In this document: positions 18,917 to 27,772 of the stretch, piece by piece
Layout: every line of letters begins with the position of its first letter
Position numbering within the stretch: the first letter of the stretch is position 1
DNA from: Saccharospirillum sp.
GTDB lineage: Bacteria; Pseudomonadota; Gammaproteobacteria; Pseudomonadales; Natronospirillaceae
Length of the DNA stretch: 64,000 bases
Direction: 5' to 3'
Assembly (NCBI GenBank): GCA_018402545.1
Contig: JAGYIL010000003.1
Span: forward strand, 124,001-188,000
Position numbers and translations under genes: made by a program
Notes under the pieces: generated by a model
The model's database searches: none
What the model saw: the letters and a program-made list of their open reading frames with translations, nothing else
Told to the model about the DNA's origin: nothing

Positions 18917-20743
18917 ATGTTGAAAATGTCCATCACCAAAACTGCCCTGTCACTCTGCACCTGGATTGCCATCGCGCTGCTGGCCGGCTGTGCCAGCCAG
19001 TCAACAACCTCGGACCCATCGTCGGATGAATCGGCACCAACGGTCGACGGCCTCGTCGACCAGCGCCTGGACCAGGCACAGGCCCTGCTCGAAGACTATC
19101 AGGTCAATGAAGCCGAGGTGGTACTGAGCGGTCTTCAGTTCAATCAATTGACCACATCCCAGCGCACACGCTACGCGCAATTGAGAGCCGAGCTGGCGCT
19201 GAGCCTGGGTGACGGCAATGAAGCACTCAACTGGCTCAGTGGAGACCGCGCCTCCCTGTTTGATGGATTGCCGTTGGAGCAGCAAAAAGTCATCAGCCTG
19301 ATGCGGGCGGAAGCTTACGAATATTCCGGCAACTATTTATCGGCCGCACGTGAGCGAATATTTCTGGCGCCGGTTTTGGAAGGTGATGATGCCCGGTTCA
19401 ACAACGAACAGATTTGGTTCGACCTGCAACTGGTACCCGAAGAGTCGATTCGCGACCTGGTCGCCGCAGAATCGAGCCCCGACCTGACCGGCTGGCTCGA
19501 GCTGGCGCTGATAGCGCGGGACAATCCGGACGACCTGCGCCGTCAGGTGATCGCCATCGACGAATGGATCAACAGCCATCCGTCACATCCGGCCGCCCAG
19601 AACATCCCCGGCGACCTGGCGTTACTGCGCCAACTGGCCAACACCCAGCCCCGCAACATCGCAGTACTGCTGCCTTTGTCCGGTCCGTTGGAAATGGCCG
19701 GCAAGGCCATACGCAGCGGTTTACTGGCAGCCTGGTACGAATCGAGCATCGAAGAAGGCGTAGTACCCTCACTGACTTTCTTTGACACCAACAAGAATGC
19801 CGATGCCTACAACACCTACAAGCAAGCCGTGTTCGAAGGCGCCGACCTAGTCATCGGTCCGCTCGATAAAACACGGGTTCAGCAATTGCAGCAGCAAACT
19901 GTACTTTCAGTTCCGGTATTGGCTCTTAACTACAGCGACCTTGCGGGCAGTGGTCCGTCCAACTTTTACCAGTTCGGCCTGGCACCTGAAGACGAAGCCA
20001 AGCAGGTTGCCGAACAGGCCTGGCAGCAGGGCAATCGCAACGCCATGGTGCTGGCACCCGATTCTGATTGGGGTCGCAAAGTAAGCGACACCTTCGTTCG
20101 CAACTGGGAAACCCAGGGCGGGCGGATAACCAGCAAATCACTCTATACCCAGCCAGACCAGTATCTCAACACGGTTCGCCAGGCACTTAACATCGATCAG
20201 AGTGAACGACGCATGCGCGCGCTCGATACCCTGATCGAGCGAAACATTATTTTTGAGCCACGCCGGCGCGAAGACATCGACATGATATTCATGGTCGCTT
20301 TTCCGTCTCAAGCTCGTCAGCTCAAACCCATGCTGAATTTTCAATACGCCTCTGACATTCCGGTTATGGCCACATCGCACCTCTATGATGGCACCCGCAA
20401 TACCAGCCGCGATCAGGATCTGAATGGCGTGTCATTCGTCGAAATGCCCTGGGAGTTGCGCGAAAACCAGATCAAACGTGATGTACAGGCTGCGTTTAAT
20501 GAACAGTTTGCAGGCTTCGAATCTCTGGTAGCACTGGGTGTAGACAGCTACCGGCTTTACCCACGTTTGCCGCAATTACAACAGTTCCCCGACACTCGCG
20601 TCTACGGTGTCACCGGCACTTTAAGGCTCGATGCCCGGCAACGTATTGAGCGTGAATTAACCTGGGCCCAGTTCAGCAACGGTGAAGTTCGCCCGGGCAC
20701 CGGACTGGTCAATGTTCTCAACCCCACGGGTATTACGCCCTGA
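18917..20743 (+). CDS. lpoA: Outer-membrane lipoprotein activator LpoA
   Basis: Outer-membrane lipoprotein that reaches through the periplasm to stimulate the transpeptidase of PBP1A. 608 residues. A signal peptide ends in the lipobox LAGC with the lipidated Cys at residue 25. The N-terminal third is helical with TPR-like character; from about residue 240 (NIAVLLPLSGPLEMAGKAIRSG) there is a periplasmic-binding-protein-like domain. The divergent partner rsmI and downstream yraN, diaA and dolP match the gammaproteobacterial block. Stop and yraN start share one base. Confidence 0.94.
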   Translation: MLKMSITKTALSLCTWIAIALLAGCASQSTTSDPSSDESAPTVDGLVDQRLDQAQALLEDYQVNEAEVVLSGLQFNQLTTSQRTRYAQLRAELALSLGDGNEALNWLSGDRASLFDGLPLEQQKVISLMRAEAYEYSGNYLSAARERIFLAPVLEGDDARFNNEQIWFDLQLVPEESIRDLVAAESSPDLTGWLELALIARDNPDDLRRQVIAIDEWINSHPSHPAAQNIPGDLALLRQLANTQPRNIAVLLPLSGPLEMAGKAIRSGLLAAWYESSIEEGVVPSLTFFDTNKNADAYNTYKQAVFEGADLVIGPLDKTRVQQLQQQTVLSVPVLALNYSDLAGSGPSNFYQFGLAPEDEAKQVAEQAWQQGNRNAMVLAPDSDWGRKVSDTFVRNWETQGGRITSKSLYTQPDQYLNTVRQALNIDQSERRMRALDTLIERNIIFEPRRREDIDMIFMVAFPSQARQLKPMLNFQYASDIPVMATSHLYDGTRNTSRDQDLNGVSFVEMPWELRENQIKRDVQAAFNEQFAGFESLVALGVDSYRLYPRLPQLQQFPDTRVYGVTGTLRLDARQRIERELTWAQFSNGEVRPGTGLVNVLNPTGITP

Positions 20744-21096
20744 TGGTTTGGCGACCGGTAAAAGGCGGCGATGCGGAAGACCAGGCTCACGACTGGTGCC
20801 AGCAGCAAGGCTGGACGGTGCTGGCGCGCAATTTTCAGGTAAAGGTAGGCGAAATAGATCTGATTTGTCGCGATGGAGAAACACTGGTGTTTGTCGAAGT
20901 CCGGCAGCGTCGCAATGAGCGGTTTGGCTCCGCCAGCGCCAGTGTTACCCCCGCGAAACAGAAAAAACTGATTCGGGCGGCCCAATGGTATTTGCAATCC
21001 AACCCGGCACAAGCCCGCCGCGGCGCCCGCTTTGATGTACTGGCACTCGATAAAAACAATGCCATTCACTGGATTAAAGGAGCCTTTGCGGCCTGA
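20743..21096 (+). CDS. yraN: UPF0102 endonuclease-fold protein YraN
   Basis: 117 residues of the UPF0102 family, which has a restriction-endonuclease-like fold (GEIDLICRDGETLVFVEVRQR contains the E-x-D...E-V-R/K pattern). The biochemical role is not established. The ATG at 20743 overlaps the lpoA TGA by one base and its own TGA overlaps diaA the same way, so the three are a tight translational unit. Confidence 0.93.
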   Translation: MVWRPVKGGDAEDQAHDWCQQQGWTVLARNFQVKVGEIDLICRDGETLVFVEVRQRRNERFGSASASVTPAKQKKLIRAAQWYLQSNPAQARRGARFDVLALDKNNAIHWIKGAFAA

Positions 21097-21692
21097 TGAC
21101 CGAGCCCGATGACATTCTCTACGAGCACATTGGCCAAAGCCTTGAATCCTTTCAATGGGTGGCCGAACAACTCGACGAATTGCTGCACCACGGCGCCGAC
21201 CTGCTAACCGAAGCGCTGCTTAACGACGGAAAAATACTGGTCTGCGGCATGGGCAGTTCCGCCGCACTTGGCCAGGGCTTTGCCACGGGCATGCTCAGTC
21301 GATTCGACCGGGAGCGCCCCGGCTTGCCCGTCTTGGCGCTGTCGGGCGACGGGTCTCTGATGAGTGGCATCAGCTACGACACCAACCCCAATGACATCTT
21401 CGCCCGGCAGGTTCGCACGCTCGGGCACGACCAGGACGTGCTGCTCGCAATTTCAGCATCGGGCAAGGCTCCTGCCGTAATCAAAGCGGTGCAGGCTGCT
21501 CACGACATGGGTTTGTGCGTTGTCGCACTAACCGGGCCGGACGGTGGTGACATCGCTACTCTGTTGGAAGAGAATGATGTTGAACTCAGTGTTTCCGGCG
21601 CCACCAATACCAGTCTGCAGCTCACCCACCATTTGATTCTGAACTGCCTGGGTGCGCTGATCGAACATCAATTATTTGGAAGTGAGCTCTGA
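21096..21692 (+). CDS. diaA: SIS-domain DnaA initiator-associating protein DiaA
   Basis: 198 residues of the phosphoheptose-isomerase-like SIS family. In E. coli the gene at this locus, DiaA, is a tetramer that binds DnaA and promotes timely initiation at oriC. Visible are GKILVCGMGSSAALGQGFA, RQVRTLGHDQDVLLAISASGKAPAVIKAV and VALTGPDGGDIA. Sequence alone cannot fully separate DiaA from GmhA; the lpoA-yraN-dolP neighbourhood favours DiaA. Confidence 0.88.
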   Translation: MTEPDDILYEHIGQSLESFQWVAEQLDELLHHGADLLTEALLNDGKILVCGMGSSAALGQGFATGMLSRFDRERPGLPVLALSGDGSLMSGISYDTNPNDIFARQVRTLGHDQDVLLAISASGKAPAVIKAVQAAHDMGLCVVALTGPDGGDIATLLEENDVELSVSGATNTSLQLTHHLILNCLGALIEHQLFGSEL

Positions 21693-21693
21693 T

Positions 21694-22263
21694 ATGAAAC
21701 TCCCTGTTATCATCGTTATGTCCGGTTTTCTCGCCCTCAGCGGGTGCGCAAGCCTGTTAGGCAGCGCTACCGATGAGCCCATTGTTCCCGACACCGAAGG
21801 CCGTAGCATGGGCCAGGTGATAGACGACAACAGCCTCGAAACGCGCCTGGCCGTCAACCTCGACAAAGCCGATGAACGCTTCAGCCAGAGCCGCATCGGC
21901 ATTCACGTCAACAGCGGTCTGGTGCTTCTGGTTGGTCAGGTTCCCAGCACTGATTTAATTGCCCGGGCCACCGAGGTTGCGCGCAACGACCCCAAGGTCG
22001 AAGCGGTGCACAACCACCTCACAGCAAAGGCACCCATTTCAGCCGGTGTGCGCACCAATGACTCCTGGCTTGAGGTAAAAGTTAAATCGAGAATGTTTAC
22101 CACCGATGAATTCTCGTCTTCCAACGTAAATATTGTGGTTGAAGAGGGTGTTGTTTATTTGCTCGGTCGGGTAACCCGTGACACCGCACAACAGGCGGTC
22201 ACCATCGCGTCGGAAGTCTCGGGTGTGCAAAAAGTGGTGACTGTTTTTACCCCGGCCGACTAG
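21694..22263 (+). CDS. dolP: Dual-BON-domain outer-membrane lipoprotein DolP
   Basis: 189-residue lipoprotein (formerly YraP) that supports outer-membrane integrity and, in E. coli, division-site envelope functions. Signal peptide with lipobox LSGC, Cys at residue 18; Ser at +2 fits outer-membrane sorting. Two BON domains follow, the first around residues 50-110 (VNLDKADERFSQSRIGIHVNSG), the second around 115-185 (VKVKSRMFTTDEFSSSNVNI). I used the ATG at 21694, one base after the diaA stop, because upstream in-frame codons would lengthen the signal peptide into diaA. Confidence 0.93.
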   Translation: MKLPVIIVMSGFLALSGCASLLGSATDEPIVPDTEGRSMGQVIDDNSLETRLAVNLDKADERFSQSRIGIHVNSGLVLLVGQVPSTDLIARATEVARNDPKVEAVHNHLTAKAPISAGVRTNDSWLEVKVKSRMFTTDEFSSSNVNIVVEEGVVYLLGRVTRDTAQQAVTIASEVSGVQKVVTVFTPAD

Positions 22264-22315
22264 TTCCGGCCAGCACCGGGAAGGCCTGGAATAATTTGAA
22301 GCACGCGCAGACAAG

Positions 22316-22328
22316 CGCAGTAACTGCG
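22316..22328. promoter_or_regulatory. 13-bp palindrome before the usp gene
   Basis: CGCAGT-A-ACTGCG, a perfect 6+1+6 inverted repeat, 54 bp before the start of the stress-protein gene. Possible operator; no regulator can be named. Confidence 0.35.
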
Positions 22329-22381
22329 ACTAAGCTTTAAACAACAGCCGCCGAATGAATCGACCCTGTGAGGAACTGGCC

Positions 22382-23281
22382 ATGTTTAAACACAAACACA
22401 TTATTGTCTTGATTGACCCGGCCGAAGACAGTGCTCTGGCCGTCAGCAAGGCAAGCCGTCTGGCGCGTCTTGACGACGCGCACCTCACCCTTTTTGCCTG
22501 CGGTTACAATGCCAGCCTGGCGTCCAACCATCCGCTCAACCCGGAAACGTCCGAAAAAGCCCAGAAAGCCTATATGCATCGCATGATGGAAGGGCTGGAA
22601 ACCATCGCCGACATCGCTCGCAATGAAGCCGTCGAGGTCTCACTTGAAGGCGTCTGGGACAAGCACGCGGGCACGGCGTTGTTGAATTACCTCTCTGAAC
22701 ACCCGACCGACATGGTGGTAAAGGCAACGCACCATCAAAACGTGATTCAGCGTACCTTCTTCAGCCAGACCGACTGGGAGCTGATTCGCCATTGCCCGGT
22801 GCCGCTGCTGCTGACCAAATCAAACGCCTGGGGTGACCCGGTGCGCCTTACTGCCGCTGTAGACCCGGTGCAGGCGAACGATAAACCCGATACGCTCGAT
22901 GAACACATTGTTCGCTGGGGCAAGGATTTTGGCACCCATCTTAACGGCCGGCTCGAGCTGCTGCATGTGTACGACCCCACGCCCCTGCTTATTTACCTCG
23001 ATCAGCCCACCATCGACAGTGCCGACATCAGCGAAGAGATTCGCGAGCAACACGAGCAGGCCTTGCACCAACTGGCCGATCAGCATCAGATCGACCGGGC
23101 CAACACGGTGCTCGAAACCGGCTCAACACTGTCGGTTATTCCGGAATACCTGCACCAGGCCAATGTTGACATGGTCATCATGGGGGCTGTGGCCCGAAGC
23201 GGACTGGAACGCTGGCTGCTGGGCCACACCGCCGAGAAAATTCTGGACCGGATAACGGTCGATATTCTGATCGTTAAGTAA
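22382..23281 (+). CDS. uspE: Tandem universal stress protein, UspE-like
   Basis: 299 residues with two Usp domains in tandem, as in UspE: residues about 1-140 (HIIVLIDPAEDSALAVSKASRLARL) and about 150-299. The second ends in IMGAVARSGLERWLLGHTAEKILDR and VDILIVK, the G-x2-G-x9-G-S/T-type nucleotide-loop pattern of ATP-binding Usp proteins. The DWELIRHCPVPLLLTK segment is UspE-like. I chose the ATG at 22382, after GAGGAA; an ATG at 22355 is in frame but lacks a site. Role by family: survival under starvation or low oxygen. Confidence 0.85.
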   Translation: MFKHKHIIVLIDPAEDSALAVSKASRLARLDDAHLTLFACGYNASLASNHPLNPETSEKAQKAYMHRMMEGLETIADIARNEAVEVSLEGVWDKHAGTALLNYLSEHPTDMVVKATHHQNVIQRTFFSQTDWELIRHCPVPLLLTKSNAWGDPVRLTAAVDPVQANDKPDTLDEHIVRWGKDFGTHLNGRLELLHVYDPTPLLIYLDQPTIDSADISEEIREQHEQALHQLADQHQIDRANTVLETGSTLSVIPEYLHQANVDMVIMGAVARSGLERWLLGHTAEKILDRITVDILIVK

Positions 23282-23309
23282 CGGCGCGCCCTCGTTCAGC
23301 ATGCCATAA

Positions 23310-23340
23310 GGTGCAACACACTCTTTCAAGGTGTTGCACC
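23310..23340. repeat. 10-bp perfect inverted repeat between usp and aroA
   Basis: GGTGCAACAC (23310-23319) and GTGTTGCACC (23331-23340) flank an 11-nt loop. No T-run follows, so a simple intrinsic terminator is unlikely. It sits 59 bp before aroA and 29 bp after the usp stop; an operator or RNA hairpin are both possible. Confidence 0.6.
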
Positions 23341-23398
23341 GGATGCAAGACCACCCCAAGCTGACGTACAATAGCCGCCCGATTTCTTCAGCGTACGG

Positions 23399-24691
23399 AT
23401 GGCTATGCAAACTCTGACCCTCCCCAGACTGCGACAGGCGCGCGGCACCGTTCACATTCCCGGCTCCAAAAGCCTGTCGAACCGAATTCTGCTGCTGGCG
23501 GCCCTGTGCAAGGGCACTACCCGCGTAAGCAACCTGCTGGTCAGCGACGACATCCGCTATATGCTCGACGCCCTGTACGAACTGGGCATTCCCTATTATC
23601 TGAGCGACGACGGCACCGAATGCCGCGTGGTCGGCCAGGCGGGTGAACTGGCTCGCGGCCAGGTGTTAACCCTGTTTCTGGGCAATGCCGGCACCGCCAT
23701 GCGGCCCCTGGCTGCCGCCCTCTGTGCCGGTTCCGGTGAGTTTGAACTGACGGGTGAGCCGCGCATGGCTGAACGCCCCATCGGCGACCTGATCGACGCC
23801 CTGACGCCGCTAGGCGCCAACGTAACCTACCTCGGACAAACCGGTTACCCGCCCTTGCTGATTAAAGCCCAGCCACTTCGGGGCGGTGAAGTCAGTATCG
23901 ATGGCAGTATTTCCAGCCAGTTTCTAACCGCACTGCTGATGACAGCCCCCCTGCTGACCGAAGACCTCACCATCAAGGTGAGCGGTGAGCTGGTGTCCAA
24001 ACCCTATATCGACATCACGCTCAATGTTATGCAGCAGTTCGGGGTAACGGTTAGCAACGACAACTACCGTTCCTTCCACATCAGCGCCGACCAGGCCTAC
24101 GTCAGCCCGGGCCGGATCATGGTCGAGGGCGACGCCTCCAGTGCCAGCTATTTTCTCGCCGCTGGCGCCATTGGTGGCGGGCCCGTCCGGGTTGAAGGCA
24201 CCGGAACGGTATCGGTACAGGGTGATGCTCGTTTCGCCGAAGTACTCGAACAAATGGGTGCCCGGGTAACCTGGAGCGAACACTGGATTGAAGTCAGCAA
24301 GGACGGTCCACTTAAAGCCGTCGATGTCGACCTGAACCACATTCCCGATGCGGCCATGACCATCGCCACCACGGCCCTGTTTGCCGAGGGCACCACACGC
24401 ATCCGCAATATTTATAACTGGCGGGTCAAGGAGACCGACCGGCTGGCGGCCATGGCGACAGAATTGCGCAAACTGGGTGCTATTGTGGATGAAGGCGAGG
24501 ATTACATTGCCATCACGCCGCCCAAAGTACTGCAATCGGCCGCCATTGATACCTACAACGACCATCGCATTGCCATGTGCTTTTCGCTGGCAGCTTTCGG
24601 CGAGGCCGAGATCACCATTAACGACCCGGGCTGTACGTCAAAAACCTTTCCGGACTATTTCGAACGCTTTGCCAGCATCACCCACAGTTAG
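23399..24691 (+). CDS. aroA: 3-phosphoshikimate 1-carboxyvinyltransferase (EPSP synthase)
   Basis: Sixth step of the shikimate pathway: shikimate-3-phosphate plus PEP to EPSP. 430 residues. Motifs are [18 protein letters not shown] at the N-terminus, [17 protein letters not shown] (PEP/glyphosate loop, class I), [17 protein letters not shown], and [17 protein letters not shown] near the C-terminus. ATG codons at 23399 and 23405 are both possible starts. aroQ, another shikimate gene, is 2.2 kb downstream. Confidence 0.97.
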   Translation: MAMQTLTLPRLRQARGTVHIPGSKSLSNRILLLAALCKGTTRVSNLLVSDDIRYMLDALYELGIPYYLSDDGTECRVVGQAGELARGQVLTLFLGNAGTAMRPLAAALCAGSGEFELTGEPRMAERPIGDLIDALTPLGANVTYLGQTGYPPLLIKAQPLRGGEVSIDGSISSQFLTALLMTAPLLTEDLTIKVSGELVSKPYIDITLNVMQQFGVTVSNDNYRSFHISADQAYVSPGRIMVEGDASSASYFLAAGAIGGGPVRVEGTGTVSVQGDARFAEVLEQMGARVTWSEHWIEVSKDGPLKAVDVDLNHIPDAAMTIATTALFAEGTTRIRNIYNWRVKETDRLAAMATELRKLGAIVDEGEDYIAITPPKVLQSAAIDTYNDHRIAMCFSLAAFGEAEITINDPGCTSKTFPDYFERFASITHS

Positions 24692-24741
24692 TGAGCTCTG
24701 TGTACCCTGCGGAAAACCCTCACTCTGCGACCATGGTAAGG

Positions 24742-24770
24742 CTGCAAAGCGGCGTGTCAGTCCCTATAAT
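24742..24770 (+). promoter_or_regulatory. Promoter of ppa
   Basis: A perfect -10 TATAAT at 24765-24770 with CTGCAA 17 bp upstream (24742-24747) as a weak -35. The start would be near 24777, giving a leader of about 65 nt. Confidence 0.5.
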
Positions 24771-24841
24771 GGCGCGCACACTGTTAACACCTGCCGCCTG
24801 AGACCAGGCGGTACCATTTTACGAACCAGGAGGCCCGCTTC

Positions 24842-25372
24842 ATGAGCTATAACCAGATCCCGGCCGGGAAAGACCTGCCTAACGATGTCTACGTTGCCAT
24901 TGAAATACCGGCGAACAGCAGCCCGATCAAATACGAAATCGACAAGGATTTCGACGCGCTGATGGTCGACCGCTTCATGGCTACGCCCATGTTTTACCCG
25001 GCCAACTATGGCTATATCCCCAATACCCTGGCCGATGATGGCGATGCGGTAGACGTATTGGTCGTCACGCCCTACCCGGTGGTACCCGGCAGTGTCATTC
25101 GCGCGCGTCCGGTGGGCGTGCTGGAAATGACCGACGAAGCGGGCTCCGATGCCAAAGTGGTTGCGGTTCCGCACAGCAAGCTCAGCGCTCTGTACGACGA
25201 TGTCCAGGAAGTGACCGACCTGCCCGCCCTGCTGCTGGAGCAAATCAAACACTTCTTCGAGAACTATAAGGATCTCGAGAAAGGCAAGTGGGTTAAAGTC
25301 GAAGGCTGGGCCGATGCAGCCCGTGCCAAAGAAATTATTACCGAAGCGGCCAACGCCTACGACAAGCAATAA
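24842..25372 (+). CDS. ppa: Inorganic pyrophosphatase, family I
   Basis: Cytoplasmic Mg-dependent hydrolysis of pyrophosphate to phosphate, pulling biosynthetic reactions forward. 176 residues, normal for the hexameric bacterial enzyme. Family signature DGDAVDVLV with its metal-binding Asp residues, plus [17 protein letters not shown] and [11 protein letters not shown] preceded by a strong AGGAGG. Followed by a bidirectional terminator shared with the convergent DUF2333 gene. Confidence 0.98.
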   Translation: MSYNQIPAGKDLPNDVYVAIEIPANSSPIKYEIDKDFDALMVDRFMATPMFYPANYGYIPNTLADDGDAVDVLVVTPYPVVPGSVIRARPVGVLEMTDEAGSDAKVVAVPHSKLSALYDDVQEVTDLPALLLEQIKHFFENYKDLEKGKWVKVEGWADAARAKEIITEAANAYDKQ

Positions 25373-25403
25373 TCCAATTGGCCTGAATCGCCAAAAAAAT
25401 GCT

Positions 25404-25437
25404 AAAAAAAGCCGGGGTCACAGCCCCGGCTTTTTTA
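25404..25437. terminator. Bidirectional terminator between ppa and the DUF2333 gene
   Basis: Stem GCCGGGG (25411-25417) / CCCCGGC (25424-25430) with a 6-nt loop, an A7 tract before it and a T6 tract after it, so it can serve transcription from either side. Confidence 0.9.
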
Positions 25438-25454
25438 TGTCTGTCGCTAACCCG

Positions 25455-26507
25455 TTAACCGCTGGCCATCAGCTCGCGCAGATCGGCCAGGGCTGCGTTC
25501 GCCCGGGAGATGTAGTTGGCCATGACCAGTGAATGATTGGCCAGAAGACCAAAGCCACTGCCGTTCAGGACCATGGGTGAAAAGACCATTCTCTGAGTAC
25601 CTTCCAGCTCGCGGATCACTTGCTGCAGACTGACCCGGGCATTCTTGTTATCCAGAATCGAACCAAAATCCGCTTCGATGGCTTTCAAAATGTGCAACAA
25701 CGCCCAGGCAGACCCCCGGGCTTCATAGAAAACATTATCCACTTCGAGGCGCGGCGTTTTTACAATCTGTTCTTCGCTGCTGATGACGTCAGTGGCCGCA
25801 TCAGGGTTGAGCATCAGATTGGTACTCACACTGCGCTGGCCCACCGAGGCACTCAGTCGCTGCGACAGGGACCCCAGCCGGGTTTCCACATCTTCCAGCC
25901 AGCGGTTCAGGTTATCGGCACGCGCATAGAACTGAGCCCGGGTGTTATCGGGATCAGACAAGCGCAGCATATAGGCATCAATGTACCCGAGACCTCTGCG
26001 GTACTCACTCTCGGTGGACGGCAGCATCCAGCTATTGTGGTCAAAATGAAACAGCGGCTCCGCTCTGGCCAGATCCGGATCTTCGGTCGACTGGGACTGG
26101 GAGCGACTCATATCCCGGCGCATGGCCCGGCTCAGATCCCTTACCTGAATGATCACACCAAACTCCCAACTTGGCATGTTATCGAGCCACAGCGATGGCG
26201 GCGTCACGTCATTGGAGAGGTAACCACCGGGCTTCTCCAGCACCACCGTCATTAGCTCTCTGAGGGTATAGGTTGTGGTGTAACCGACCACAAGCTCATG
26301 GCCGTTCTCGCTGGCATGGCGTTCGGCGAGCGCAACGACATCCCGCTCTCCGGGTTCGTTACTCCAGTACCAGCCCAGCAGAACCAGTGACAGAAATACA
26401 ACCAGCACCACCAGGCCCAGCCAGCGGCTGGAACGACCGGTCAACCGGAATCGGCCAAGCCCCCGACCCAGCCCTGTCTTAATGCGTGACCATCGTTCAC
26501 GAATCAT
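25455..26507 (-). CDS. DUF2333 family membrane-anchored protein
   Basis: 350 residues: a basic N-terminus, one membrane helix at about residues 29-46 (WLGLVVLVVFLSLVLLGWYW), then a soluble, presumably periplasmic domain. Segments such as GYTTTYTLRELMTVVLEKPGG, PSWEFGVIIQVRDLSRAMRRDMSRSQSQS and the VLNGSGFGLLANHSLVMANYISRANAAL tail are features I associate with the DUF2333 family. Function unknown. Convergent with ppa; divergent from aroQ across a 343-bp gap. Confidence 0.8.
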   Translation of the reverse strand: MIRERWSRIKTGLGRGLGRFRLTGRSSRWLGLVVLVVFLSLVLLGWYWSNEPGERDVVALAERHASENGHELVVGYTTTYTLRELMTVVLEKPGGYLSNDVTPPSLWLDNMPSWEFGVIIQVRDLSRAMRRDMSRSQSQSTEDPDLARAEPLFHFDHNSWMLPSTESEYRRGLGYIDAYMLRLSDPDNTRAQFYARADNLNRWLEDVETRLGSLSQRLSASVGQRSVSTNLMLNPDAATDVISSEEQIVKTPRLEVDNVFYEARGSAWALLHILKAIEADFGSILDNKNARVSLQQVIRELEGTQRMVFSPMVLNGSGFGLLANHSLVMANYISRANAALADLRELMASG

Positions 26508-26718
26508 CTGTCTGAACTCCCTGCCAGTCGTGCTTTTAACGTTCGAAAATGTGAAACCACTGACGCCAGCTTAGTCATCCGCCCTCCCGAAACCAAGGGA
26601 TGAAGGTCACAAAAGTAATAATGCCGCTGAGCCGGCTTCACCGCCTCCGGCCGGACAGCGCCTGAAATGCACGAAAAGCATGGAAAGGCAGGCATTTGAT
26701 GATGTAAATTCACAACTA

Positions 26719-26749
26719 AAATTCGTCGATTCAGTTGTTCGACGAATTT
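26719..26749. promoter_or_regulatory. 11-bp perfect inverted repeat upstream of aroQ-accBC
   Basis: AAATTCGTCGA (26719-26729) and TCGACGAATTT (26739-26749) flank 9 bp, in the divergent gap between the DUF2333 gene and aroQ, about 100 bp before the aroQ start. A possible -10, TATATT at 26765-26770, lies just downstream, placing the repeat around the -35 region, as expected for a repressor operator. No T-run follows. The rest of 26508-26850 holds nothing I can identify. Confidence 0.55.
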
Positions 26750-26850
26750 AACAGCACTATCGTCTATATTTCCGGTCAGGTTCCCGGACATTGGTCGATT
26801 CACCACCTACACTCTCATCCGGACCAACAGCTAAGGACTAACAGGTACTC

Positions 26851-27291
26851 ATGGCGCAATTACTGCTGCTCAATGGCCCCAACCTCAATTTGCTGGGCAC
26901 CCGGGAGCCCGAGGTATACGGGCATACTACGCTCAACGATATCGAACAGTCGCTAACACGCGCCGCTGCCGACCTCGGTCACAGCCTGGCCTGCACCCAA
27001 AGCAATCACGAAGGCATGCTGATCGACCGCATTCATCAGGCCCGGGATGAAGGGGTCAACTTCATTCTGATCAACCCCGGTGCGTTCACTCACACCAGTG
27101 TCGCCCTGCGCGATGCGCTTGCCGGCGTTGCCATTCCCTACATTGAATTGCACCTGTCCAACGTGCATGCCCGTGAACCGTTCAGACATCATTCGTATCT
27201 TTCCGACCAGGCGGTCGGAGTGATATGTGGATTTGGAGCGCACAGCTACGAACTCGCTCTGCACGCCGCCCATCAACAGTTAACGCACTGA
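26851..27291 (+). CDS. aroQ: 3-dehydroquinate dehydratase, type II
   Basis: Third step of the shikimate pathway (3-dehydroquinate to 3-dehydroshikimate). 146 residues, the type II dodecameric enzyme. Motifs are [18 protein letters not shown] with the catalytic-loop Arg and Tyr, [31 protein letters not shown], and [19 protein letters not shown] with the catalytic His. First gene of an aroQ-accB-accC operon, an order common in gammaproteobacteria. Confidence 0.97.
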   Translation: MAQLLLLNGPNLNLLGTREPEVYGHTTLNDIEQSLTRAAADLGHSLACTQSNHEGMLIDRIHQARDEGVNFILINPGAFTHTSVALRDALAGVAIPYIELHLSNVHAREPFRHHSYLSDQAVGVICGFGAHSYELALHAAHQQLTH

Positions 27292-27306
27292 ATAAAGGAA
27301 CCCGTT

Positions 27307-27761
27307 ATGGACATTCGCAAGGTCAAGAAGTTGATCGAACTGCTGGAAGAATCCGGCATTGACGAAATTGAAATTACCGAAGGCGAAGAAGCCATTCGCA
27401 TCAGCCGTACGTCGCACAGCCTGCCCCCGCAGCAAATGCATTACGCAGCAGCGCCCGCTCAATGGCAGCGCCTGCCGCCGCACCAGCCCCGGCAGCTGCC
27501 GAACCCAGCGCCCCGGCTGAACCGGCAGGCCACTCAGTACGGTCACCCATGGTCGGCACTTTCTATCGCGCGCCGTCTCCGACCAGCCCCAACTTTGTAG
27601 AAGTAGGCCAGCAAGTGAAACAGGGTGACACCATTTGCATCGTAGAAGCGATGAAGATGATGAACCAGATCGAGGCCGACAAGAGCGGCACCGTTGAAGC
27701 GATTCTGGTTGAAAACGGTCAGCCGGTCGAATTCGACCAACCCCTGGTCACCATTAGCTAA
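27307..27761 (+). CDS. accB: Biotin carboxyl carrier protein AccB, with a frame break
   Basis: Carries biotin between biotin carboxylase and carboxyltransferase in acetyl-CoA carboxylase. The N-terminus ([20 protein letters not shown], residues 1-20) reads in one frame from 27307 to about 27460. The Ala/Pro linker and biotinyl domain ([31 protein letters not shown] with the biotinylated Lys, to the TAA at 27759) read in the -1 frame. One extra base near 27459-27463 (for example CAAATGG in place of CAATGG) would restore a normal protein of about 151 residues. The gene is essential in relatives and both parts are well preserved, so I favour a sequencing or assembly error; a true recent mutation is possible. 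Confidence 0.9.
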
Positions 27762-27772
27762 CGAGGCCTGTC

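Noticed and set aside
27440-27470. Programmed -1 frameshift in accB
   Set aside because: No X-XXY-YYZ slippery heptamer or stimulatory structure at the junction, and AccB is not known to use frameshifting.
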